A stretch of 10,609 nucleotides of DNA from Zarea fungicola (lineage: Eukaryota > Ascomycota > Sordariomycetes > Hypocreales > Cordycipitaceae): the NCBI GenBank assembly GCA_900169235.1, contig FWCC01000405.1, positions 903 through 11,511 of the forward strand, given 5' to 3'. The position numbers and the translations under genes are program-made. This document shows positions 1 to 7,518 of the stretch, in pieces (the first letter of the stretch is position 1; each line of letters begins with the position of its first letter). The notes under the pieces were generated by a model. That model did no database searches. It was given only the letters and a program-made list of their open reading frames with translations, and was not told the DNA's origin.

Positions 1-47
1 TAACGTGGTTGATAAGCGAGCCGCGCAGACAAGCGAGTCGCGCACTA
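1..47 (+). repeat. Left terminal inverted repeat of the Fot1-like element
   Basis: Bases 1-47 are the exact reverse complement of 1820-1866; pairing breaks down from base 48 inward. The repeat includes the TA target and contains two imperfect 17-bp direct copies, AAGCGAGCCGCGCAGAC (14-30) and AAGCGAGTCGCGCACTA (31-47). Tandem sub-repeats like these in pogo/Fot1 ends are plausible transposase binding sites; the binding role is inferred. Confidence 0.95.
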
Positions 48-109
48 AGCATGACCCTTCACCCTTCAACCATCAATAATTCAACTAAAGTATAAAAAAA
101 CATCTAAAA

Positions 110-1765
110 CTAATTAGAATCCTCTTCATCACTGGTTTCTATATTAATAGTATAAGTGCGCGCATTATGCCCACTCTGGCCACAGACACTACATCGCCGA
201 CTACGCGTTTTAACCCGTGCCTTATAACCGCCATAAGCCTTCCTTTCATCTTATACCTAAATATCTACATCTATCTGTTCCTTTAAGTCTCTTACATCTT
301 ATATAGAAAGAGATCCTTCTACCTATAGTCTGGTTTTTTTGGCTCGCCGGCGCTTACTAACTAGCTCATTTGCTGCCTTAAGGCCGCCGACCTGAGCCCG
401 TAAAAACGCAACCTCATATATAACGGCCATCGCACCCTTCTCTAGACTATTAAGCGCTTTAAGAGTTTTGGTTGGGGAGCTAGCTAGGTGATCACTTATT
501 CTTTTTTTTAGAATTAAAGTCTACGCAACCACTTTAGTTGCGTTGCTTAGTGTTTTAGAAATCTAAGACCCTGCTATTCCTAGATGTGAGTTTAAAGGAC
601 TTAGTGTCTTAAACTTAAGATCTAGAGTAGAAATAACCTTTTTAGGATTAAAAGGCACAATACTAGTACCTCTAAAACCACCTTAGATATTTTCTTTTAT
701 TATAGAGTCATAGAAAGCTAAATAAAACGCGGGGAAGAAGTCCTCCTTAATAATGTGTATAATGCTTGCCATTATAAGATGCTTAATTTGCTGCCTATAA
801 GCTATTTTAAGCGGACTAAAACAACTAACATCTAGAGGCTAGAGTATATGAGAGGAATGTGTAGGCATGTATAGTGTAATAATGTTGTTCTCTTGGCAGT
901 AGAGCTTAAATTTGGTTAAGTGGTGACTTTTATGGCCATTAAGGATAAGGAGGTGGTAAGCACCCTCCTTTTAATCTTTTATAAAATTATGAAAATACTA
1001 TATCTAATCTGCGCTAATTTCATTTATTGTCTAGCCATTTGAGCTTATATTGACGCGCTAATCCACAGGCAGTTACACATCTTTAAACCAAGTTATAAGG
1101 AGATTTTAGCCCTTTACCATAATATATAGTGGCACCGTCTAGCCTTAGGAATTAACCCCCTATATTATAGTAACCCATTCTTTATTACCAGGCTACACTG
1201 CTTTTACTTTTCTAGTTTAATTAGAGCTTATAACAACCATTCCTATAGAGATAAGACCCATTATAAACCTAGTCTCATTAAAGTTATAGATATTAGACTC
1301 TTAAATGCCATATTTTGCAATTATGTTTTATAGAAGCTTAAACTAACCATAAATAATAGTCAGATCCTCATATTTAGCTCTCTAATAGTCATATCTCCAT
1401 TTAAAACGCGTAGTAAGCTCTGGTTGTTGTTATATGAGGTTTTTCGCCTAGCGCACGCCGACGCGTCCACCATTGCGTTCTACGAGCAGTCGGTTCGCCA
1501 TATCTTCCACGTTCGCATACTAGGGCGGTAGCCCTTGCGAATCTAGCTAAAGAATGTATTTTACTATCGCCTTCTCCTCTAAATCTGTAAGCTTCCTTGA
1601 ATTAGGGGTACAGTCGCGTCGCGATATATGGCCGTCGCGTCGGTCGCGTATAGTTGTTGCAGGCACACTATAGATCGCTGCAGCCTTTCTAATACTAAGT
1701 TTAGTATTTTTTTCAAGAGCGCCAAGGGCAAGATTAACCCGTGCCTCTTTTAATAGGTTTTCCAT
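110..1765 (-). pseudogene. Fot1-like DDE transposase, inactivated
   Basis: Reading minus from ATG 1763-1765 to the stop at 110-112 gives 551 in-frame codons with over 25 internal stops, the first at 1547-1549. The first 72 residues are open and form the N-terminal helix-turn-helix of Fot1/pogo transposases (SIRKAAAIYSVP, then RDRRDG and PNSRKLTDLEE). Further in are recognisable versions of the DDE blocks: YNFNETRFIMG (codon 163, Asp expected, Asn found), LLILNGHKSHH (codon 276, Asp expected, Asn found) and a retained PLDVSCFSPLK (Asp at codon 312), giving the DD35D spacing. The tail has a zinc knuckle, CSVCGQSGHNARTY, whose last Cys is now Tyr, and ends in SDEEDSN. The changes are mostly G-to-A or C-to-T. 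It cannot make transposase. An original start a little upstream is possible, since several codons before 1765 also look coding. Confidence 0.92.
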
Positions 1766-1819
1766 ATATTGTTGTTGAGTAATTTAGATGCTAAGAGTAA
1801 AGATGGTCAAAACCTGGTC

Positions 1820-1866
1820 TAGTGCGCGACTCGCTTGTCTGCGCGGCTCGCTTATCAACCACGTTA
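1820..1866 (-). repeat. Right terminal inverted repeat of the Fot1-like element
   Basis: This is the exact inverted partner of 1-47, ending in TA at 1865-1866. It carries the same pair of 17-bp sub-repeats in reverse orientation (1820-1836 and 1837-1853). Gypsy gag sequence resumes directly after it. Confidence 0.95.
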
Positions 1867-2341
1867 GTGGTTAATCTTCTTTATAGATATTGTCTTTTAC
1901 TTCCTCCTTAAGTTTATTATAAAAGACCTAGGTCTTAGGTTTATTTCCTTATTTAGGTAGCTTGGTGGCAATTTGTTTGAACTCCCTAGTATAATATACT
2001 ATTAATTTAGTTTATTTAAGGTTAGTGAGTTATTTAGTAGTAAGCTTATATTTATTAGGGTTTTTAAATGCGCCTAGGAGTTATTCCTTAAAAGTCTTAT
2101 AATTAGAAAAGATATAATTAGTGTTTATTAAGCGAGTACTCTTATTATTATAATTAAGATAGTTATAGAGAGTTAGCTCTTACTATTTTATGGCTTTTTT
2201 AGTGAGAAGGTTTCTAATGTAGAGTATTTGTACTATTAGTCTATGAATATTTCTGTTGACTTAAAGGTAAGCTTTGGCTTAAGTGAGAAAAGCTCTTATA
2301 TTGCCTTTTAACTAGAAGGAGCGTGAGAATTCTGGTCTCCT
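1867..2341 (-). pseudogene. gag: Ty3/gypsy retrotransposon gag remnant, interrupted by the Fot1-like element
   Basis: On the minus strand one frame can be followed from about 2341 to 1867 without a net indel but with about a dozen stops. Recognisable gag-like blocks in order are GNIRAFLT, VQILYIRNLLTKKAI (followed by two stops where relatives have two Trp), SNYKTFKE, LLGAFKNPNKY, YYTREFKQIATKLP and VFYNKLKEEVKDNIYKED. This is the retrotransposon gag domain of fungal gypsy elements. The reading ends at the right TA of the DNA transposon, so the rest of gag and any pol or LTR would lie left of base 1, outside the window. Stops at expected Trp, Gln and Arg codons and high TA content again suggest RIP. 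The 5' limit of gag near 2341 is approximate. Confidence 0.8.
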
Positions 2342-2581
2342 GACACGGGCGACTTATGCACGGGTGCCTGGGTGAGCAGCTGTGCGGCGTCGCGCGACCT
2401 GCGCGACCAACGCACCCTCTAAAATCCAGCAACCTGATTGCAGCATTGAATATACAGAGCATGTATTATCCACCGACCAGCCGCCAGCATGTAAAGCCGT
2501 CATGCTAACTATAAGACCACCTACTTAGCCGGTCCGTGTCTACATTTCTGTCTCTATTTTTTTTTTTTTTGGCTATGCCAC
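2342..2581. other. Gene-free spacer between gag remnant and recombinase gene
   Basis: Base composition changes sharply here from the AT-rich decayed repeats to mixed sequence, with a GC-rich patch at 2380-2420 that contains two copies of GCGCGACC (2392-2399 and 2401-2408). A run of about 14 T ends near 2570, just before the start codon at 2582, and may belong to the promoter. An earlier ATG at 2575 opens a short frame in another phase. No long inverted or direct repeat marking an element end was recognised. Confidence 0.5.
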
Positions 2582-5500
2582 ATGTCTTTTTTGCGCGAAA
2601 AGCCACTGACAGCTATGGGTGCAAGCAACAGTCCTGACGATGTCATCAACCGAGCTAAATCAAATGGGTTCAAGAGCGGCCTGCATTATGAAGAGGACAA
2701 GAAAAAAAACCTCAAGATATACGAACCAGCAACAATAGCTGCACAAGACCAAGTTCTTCATAAATATGCCATGTAAGTTATTGACCTCTGCTAAATGATC
2801 ATACTCGTAACACTCTATAGCTGGAGTTTTAGATTTCTCAATGACAAATACATTACCGACTTCATCGAATATGAAGCGAAGATACTTTGTGAAGACGCAT
2901 CACTACCGGAGGTCCAACAACTAAAAGACTTCTGGCGGTTTTACAAAGATCAGGCCCGAGGCAGGATAAAGAAACGCCCCACAGCCAAGAGCCTTAAGGC
3001 CAATGCGAAGAGCTTCAATGCCGGTTTTACACGACGCACAGGTAAAAATGTACCCGCCGATACTATAGCAGAAATCAACCTGGTAAGTTGCCTACCGTAG
3101 CTTTTGGAATAGCTGCTAACAGATATAGTGGATAGGAAACAAACTTGTATCGGAAGAGGACAGCGGTGTTGTGAATGTCGAACGGCCAAAATACAATTAC
3201 AAGCCGCAGGACCTGGACCGTAACCTTAAAGCACTCTGGACCCGAAGCGATATTAAGGTCCGGCATGAACGGGAGAGGTTTCAATTTCACTTTCTCCTTC
3301 TTTTATTCTGCGATAGCGGAGCTCGACGAGGCGGTCTTTTCACGGCAGGTGTGCCATACAAAGTAAGTTTGTTGTTAGCATTTCTAACCGACTATTAACA
3401 GAAGAGGATTTTCATTTAGTTCTCGAAAGAGGTCAGGACGGCATGCCTCGATTCTTTTTCCAGCTTGTTCAACGCACAGTTAAAAACAATAAAGACCCAA
3501 AGAATAAGCAGTGAGTAACCAGTAATGAAAGAGAGGCATTGGCTCACATGTATAGATTTGGCGTTGCAAGAAGAGAGCACCGATTACTACGCTATAATGC
3601 AACTTTTTTTCTCATCCATTTTGCTATCGCCGATGGTGCTCTAGACTATGACTTCTTCAAACAGGTCCTCGAGGGCAAGGGTGATGGACCAATTGAGTGG
3701 AATGAGGCCGCCCAAGAGTTGCCTGTTTGCAGAGCCGTCGACAGGAACGGTAGTCTCACATCAAAGGCAATGACTTTCCCAGTTTTTGAGCGAGTGCTGA
3801 AACAGCTCTTCATGGTCGAATACGACTATATCCGAGCCTCAATGCACATGATCCGGAGAGAGCTGGGGTTGCAACTAGACAGTAAGCACCATAACATCTT
3901 GCAGACACTTGACTTGATACTTACTCTCTTGATAGAGAGATATTCCGAGACGCAAAGATCGCAGCACGTGCTGCATAAAGATAATCGAATTTTTGGCCAA
4001 AGCTATATGGCCTTCGTTTCATCGTGCGACGGCCTTGCAGCGTTTTTGCGGGAAGATGCAGATCACACCGCCGTCGATTACTTCCAAGGCTTAGATCGCT
4101 TCCACCAACCTGGCATGCCTGTCAAGCTTCCTGCCGCCATGTCGAAACAGGTGGGAAACAGCGCAGAATTGGCAAATTACGACAATGAGATAAAAGGTGC
4201 TACGTCTTCAGACGGGAGAGCCAAGGCACAGAAGGCTCGTCAAAACGCAATCAAACGGCTCCGAGAGAAGGCGCTTCAGGAGCACCGACGAGAATGTCTA
4301 AAAGCACTGCGAAAGGATCGACTGATCAATGGCTGTCATACAGCGAGCTCTATTGACCCCCTCAACGAGGTATTTCCGGAAAAACGACGTATAAGCGAGG
4401 CCATGATCAGCGACTCGGAGGAATTCTCTGTGATGAAAGATGCATTGCGGTTGCTGACAATGTCTTCCGATAAGTATCACCGAGATGGGGAGGGTCCAGT
4501 GGATGGATCATGTCCCTTCTGCTATGAAGATGTTTCACGGTAAGTGACAAGTCTGCAATTAATGACAAAACTAATTCGGTTTCAGTCTTCTACCGCGCAA
4601 CTTGCACATCCACCATTGCCGAAGGAAGACCGTGGCACAAGAGCTAGGCGTTCTTTTCTCTACGTTAAAGTTCTGCTACTTCTGCAACGAATTCTATACA
4701 CCGAAGCAATGGGAGCAAGATTGCAGAAGACATTTATCAACTCCCCTTGTGTACTGCGGCTCTCTAACATACCGCCACACCTTGCTTCGTCCTGCATTCT
4801 GTTTGCTTTGCGCACAGTCGAATGACCTGACTGCAGCCGAGCGACTGAAATATTGGGACAGGGACGTTCAAGCACTGGACCACATTGACCAGTTCCACGG
4901 TTGGCACTGGGTTTGCTTACATTGCAAATTCACCTCTACGAAGAAAGAATCCGGGCGCGATCATCTATATGACGCTCATGGTTACCAGTTCCGCGCACCA
5001 AAAGTCAGCGGAACTCAGCCAATGGCCATTGACCATCAGTTATTAGCAGAGGAGCTTCCTTCCCACATGGATTGTGACCAGAGTGAAAAGAGTCTTGGGG
5101 TGCCATATGGACATTGCCGCCTCTCCCCCGACTTGGAAGAAGACTTTTTGGAGACAACTCTGGGCGAAAAGGTCGAACCAATCGATACGTCCGACGATGA
5201 AATGATCGACCCCGCGTTGCTATGCAACGAGAATGGCACATGCCCCGACTATTCTCAATATCAGACTCCAGATCTTTCAGATGACTTAGATGAGTTTGAT
5301 GTGCTCATGAATGACTGCATTTCATTCCCTGTTACACCACCGTCTGAACCGACACCACAGGGTCTGAAATATATACAAAACGATCCCACAATCGACCAAG
5401 TTGATTATAAAGCACCATATTTCTTGCTCCCGTCTCTATTCGACACGGACAATGCCCAAGGACAGCTACCACAGTCCCCTAAAACGCTAAACGAAATAAA

Positions 5501-5963
5501 GTGGGAGTGTCCTTCAGAGCTAGACTATGCTCAATACAAGGAACAGCCAGATTGCATTACAGAGTCGCCCACTGGCACACAAATTGTGGTCAAGCTCAGA
5601 TCAGCCCCCACGCGGGAGGAATTCCAGTTTTTCAACAATATTTCTTCGTTAACCAACGAAACAATGCCCCAAGCGAGCAACGACCCAATTTATTATACAA
5701 CCTACTACCCTTCCAAATCTTCGCGCTCTACGTTGAAAAAGAAGCTACAGAAACAAAGGACTAAGTGTGCGCGGGCAAGATTCACCCCTGACGAAGATAG
5801 TCTCCTTATCCAGTTGAGGTCGGCTAAACTTACATGGCAAGAAATTTATCGACGATTTGACAAAAGATTCCCTGGAAAACGATCTCGAGGGGCATTGCAG
5901 GTGCGTTGGTCGACAAAGTTAGAGGAGCAAAGCTTTGTCTTAATGGACTGCGTTGGCAATTAA
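2582..5963 (+). CDS. DUF3435/FluG-domain-like tyrosine recombinase with zinc fingers and Myb domain (candidate Starship captain)
   Basis: Exons inferred: 2582-2772, 2821-3082, 3129-3362, 3407-3510, 3556-3881, 3936-4539 and 4586-5963, joining to 3099 nt (1032 residues plus stop). Residues about 25-500 resemble the fungal DUF3435 family, which is distantly related to lambda-type tyrosine recombinases. Catalytic candidates are Arg217 in SGARRG, His361-x-x-Arg364 (HMIR), His383 or His386, and Tyr396 in FGQSY, 35 residues after His361 as in Cre-type enzymes. Residues 565-705 hold Cys/His fingers: C565-C568-H581-C585, C604-C607-C620-H623, C646-C649-H673-H678 and a canonical C684-C687-H700-H705. An acidic stretch follows (about 745-810), then a Myb/SANT-like domain (about 970-1020: RFTPDEDSLL, LTWQEI, GALQVRW). 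It would cut and rejoin DNA in the nucleus. M12 (2615) is an alternative start. No in-frame stop or RIP damage is seen. Captain identity is inferred; a chromosomal or Crypton-like role is possible. Confidence 0.82.
2773..2820 (+). other. Recombinase intron 1
   Basis: 48 nt, GTAAGT donor and CTATAG acceptor. Splicing replaces a stop in the upstream frame and joins KYA to IWSFRFLND (phase 2). Confidence 0.8.
3083..3128 (+). other. Recombinase intron 2
   Basis: 46 nt, GTAAGT donor, GCTAAC branch-like site and ATATAG acceptor, phase 0, joining AEINL to WIGNKL. Confidence 0.85.
3363..3406 (+). other. Recombinase intron 3, with three closely spaced acceptor AGs
   Basis: GTAAGT donor and TCTAAC branch-like site. 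AGs end at 3401, 3404 and 3406. Only the AG at 3406 keeps the frame and gives the family-like join VPYK-DFHLVL (44 nt, phase 0); the first two give a stop after about four to five codons. Confidence 0.7.
3511..3555 (+). other. Recombinase intron 4
   Basis: 45 nt, GTGAGT donor and TGTATAG acceptor. It removes the stop after DPKNKQ and joins KNKQ to FGVARREH (phase 2), so an apparent start at 3539 is not real. Confidence 0.82.
3882..3935 (+). other. Recombinase intron 5, in-frame and stop-free
   Basis: 54 nt, GTAAGC donor and TTGATAG acceptor, phase 1. Removal joins LQLD to KRYSETQRSQH, matching the usual family layout. Because it is 18 codons long without a stop, it reads through as if coding and would be missed by a simple ORF call. 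Confidence 0.8.
4540..4585 (+). other. Recombinase intron 6
   Basis: 46 nt, GTAAGT donor, ACTAAT branch-like site and TTTCAG acceptor, phase 2. It lies inside the first zinc finger and joins CPFCYEDVSR to LLPRNLHIHHC. Confidence 0.88.
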
Positions 5964-6007
5964 GATAAGTGCTGGTCACTTTAGAGAGTAATGCTGGCGA
6001 GGGGGGT

Positions 6008-6334
6008 TCAAAAATACACCGCAGAAGCCCACAATAGAAGTATTGACGTTGTAGCTAGTTGAAATATAGTAGGGATTATATTCCAGGCAACTTCCTCTAC
6101 TCGGCGGTGATTATATCCCTGCAAAAGTTTCCCCACGCGGCCTCTCGTTTCTGGAAGGGAAACATATGTCAAGATTTGTTTGATTTGATAGAAAAGGCCT
6201 TCGTTGTCGGCAGTTGATAGAGCCACGGGCCCGTACAAGCCCACGACGGCCAATACAGAGGCGCCCGGGCGCGCATTTAATATTGCGCCCTGCTGACTAA
6301 CTACTGCCCTGCCCCCGGTTGCGTGCCTCGGCAC
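6008..6334 (-). other. Open frame of 108 codons without ATG; possible gene fragment
   Basis: The frame begins at a GTG and has no Met codon of its own. The predicted sequence has a GC-rich, non-RIP codon look and ends with a hydrophobic stretch (IIPTIFQLATTSILLLW) that could be a membrane segment or tail. The family is not recognised. It could be a terminal exon of a decayed gene, a piece carried in by a transposon, or chance. At its upstream side are a perfect 12-bp palindrome GCGCCCGGGCGC (6261-6272) and a gggcgc/gcgccc inverted pair (6267-6290). Confidence 0.2.
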
Positions 6335-6650
6335 AGAGCTACTAATTACGCAATTTTGTATAACTTAAATTAGTTAATAAACAAAATTAGCTAGCTAAGA
6401 CTGCTGGCTGTAAAGGTTGTGACTAACTACTAATATTAATTAACTAAAAACCTACCCACAAAAAGCCTGGGTACACACTCCTTTTACACCACATCTACTT
6501 CAGCAGGCACTTAAAATACTAATAAAAATAGATAACTACAATAAATTTAGCAAAGCAAATATCCTACTTTTATATAAAGTTATATATATCTAAAGTTCCA
6601 AAACCTATTTATTTTCTATAAGCTGGTACAGCTATGCAAAGCCACCCCTG
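6335..6650. other. AT-rich island, probable decayed repeat, no gene
   Basis: Composition drops sharply to AT/TA-rich, like the decayed transposons at the left. The 11-mer GACTAACTACT occurs at 6295-6305 and again at 6421-6431, and AATTTTGT/ACAAAATT form an inverted pair (6352-6359 and 6381-6388). No terminal repeats or coding frame could be defined, so the repeat class is unknown. Confidence 0.4.
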
Positions 6651-7466
6651 ATTCGGAGCAGGGCCCATGCCAACATCTGCTTCGCCGCATTCACTCGCCA
6701 TTGCTCGGAAGCACCCACTACGAATGTGGTGGAGGGGTGGTACGTGTACAGAAGGTATGCTGTAAATTCACTATTCCAATTAGGCAGAGTTTCCACCAAA
6801 AATCAGATTGAGGCCTGCATTAGCCTACCAAAAAGATCTGACATGAGTCATTGCTTCTTGCAATGTTATTTTAGAACCTTAGACATTTGCGAAAAGCCTT
6901 ATGGAGCATGGTCTCGAGGGGAACTGAGTGTAATACTGGTCCATTCATGGCAGCACTATGCTCACGTGACTGTGGCTGTGACTGTTTGACTCCGTGGTCT
7001 CTTTGAACCTATGCCTATCTTCCAACTGGTGACAAGCAGCGAGACAGTGTCTTGGATTGCATCGACAACCATGAAGCAATAACTTGCCTAGTGATGATGA
7101 GAACGACTGTCAAGGCCGAGAGAGTCTGTAGTTGAGTGTAGCTGAAGCACTTGTGTCCCTCTTCTTACCACCCTTTCCCATCGATGGGTAGGCAGCATAC
7201 CAAAACGCCATGGCGCCTAGGGTGCTGCATGCAAGCGCCCCGGCGTCACGACCCCCAAACGTGATTGGCGAGATCCTGTTGTTGCAGCCTGACCCCGACC
7301 ATGTCCTGAAAAGACTGTGCTCTTGAACTGACTGTGAACTATATGCTGCCATCACATCTCCTTCTCTCTAGTTGACTCAACACGGACAGTTTTTCGACGC
7401 AGGCGAAACGAACAACCGTACGACTCCATCCGCCCATATGATGGCCTTCTGTGCTTCTCCCGCACC
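6651..7466 (+). promoter_or_regulatory. Upstream region and probable 5' leader of the NLR gene
   Basis: There is no credible gene in these 800 bases. Candidate elements are a palindromic E-box-like CACGTG (6963-6968), an inverted CCAAT box (ATTGG, 7264-7268), a TATATG at about 7340 and a pyrimidine-rich block (about 7355-7371) followed at once by TGACTCA (7373-7379), the consensus for Gcn4/CpcA-type bZIP factors. The transcription start is probably in or just after the pyrimidine block. All roles are inferred from motif and position. Confidence 0.4.
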
Positions 7467-7518
7467 ATGGCATCCCGCACCACTCTCGACAGCCCCGACT
7501 CTTATGCGGTCGCCTTGA
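7438..7518 (+). promoter_or_regulatory. Overlapping upstream ORF in the NLR leader
   Basis: ATGATG at 7438-7443 opens a 26-codon frame that ends in TGA at 7516-7518, overlapping the main start at 7467 in a different phase. If present in the mRNA it would lower translation of the receptor. Its start context (CCCAT before ATG) is weaker than CACCATGG at 7467. Confidence 0.4.

Larger units (their letters stand above)
1..1866 (-). mobile_element. Fot1/Pot2-like (pogo-type, Tc1-mariner) DNA transposon, complete but RIP-decayed
   Basis: The element is bounded by perfect inverted repeats and by TA at both ends (1-2 and 1865-1866), the target duplication expected for Tc1/mariner elements. The length of about 1.86 kb and a single transposase reading frame on the minus strand fit Fot1/Pot2-type elements of filamentous fungi. 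The interior is strongly AT- and TA-rich, while the inverted repeats remain GC-rich and identical. The coding frame has no net indel, only point changes, and its stops mostly fall where relatives have Gln or Trp codons. That is the pattern of RIP (C to T, mostly at CpA). It lies inside a Ty3/gypsy gag remnant. The window begins exactly at the left TA, so the left flank is not visible. Confidence 0.93.

Noticed and set aside
1..1866. Long terminal repeats of a retroelement
   Set aside because: The end repeats are inverted, not direct, are flanked by TA, and enclose a DDE transposase.
2241..2462. Minus-strand ORF of 73 codons
   Set aside because: It crosses from gag remnant to spacer in a frame different from the gag-like one and has no domain signal.
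3539..4543. A stand-alone 334-residue protein starting at 3539
   Set aside because: Its first residues are intron 4 sequence and it contains intron 5. The frame is exons 5-6 of the larger recombinase gene.
4602..5963. A separate 453-residue zinc-finger/Myb gene
   Set aside because: It begins with TTG rather than ATG, and splicing of intron 6 joins it in frame to the upstream exon within a zinc finger.
6261..6290. GC-rich palindrome and hairpin as a terminator or origin
   Set aside because: Intrinsic terminators do not apply in fungal nuclear DNA, and no other origin-like feature is present.
6726..6989. Short plus-strand protein
   Set aside because: It starts with GTG, has no recognisable domain, and lies in the probable NLR promoter.
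7110..7355. Minus-strand ORF of 81 codons upstream of the NLR
   Set aside because: No family signal, low-complexity composition, and overlap with probable promoter motifs; most likely chance.
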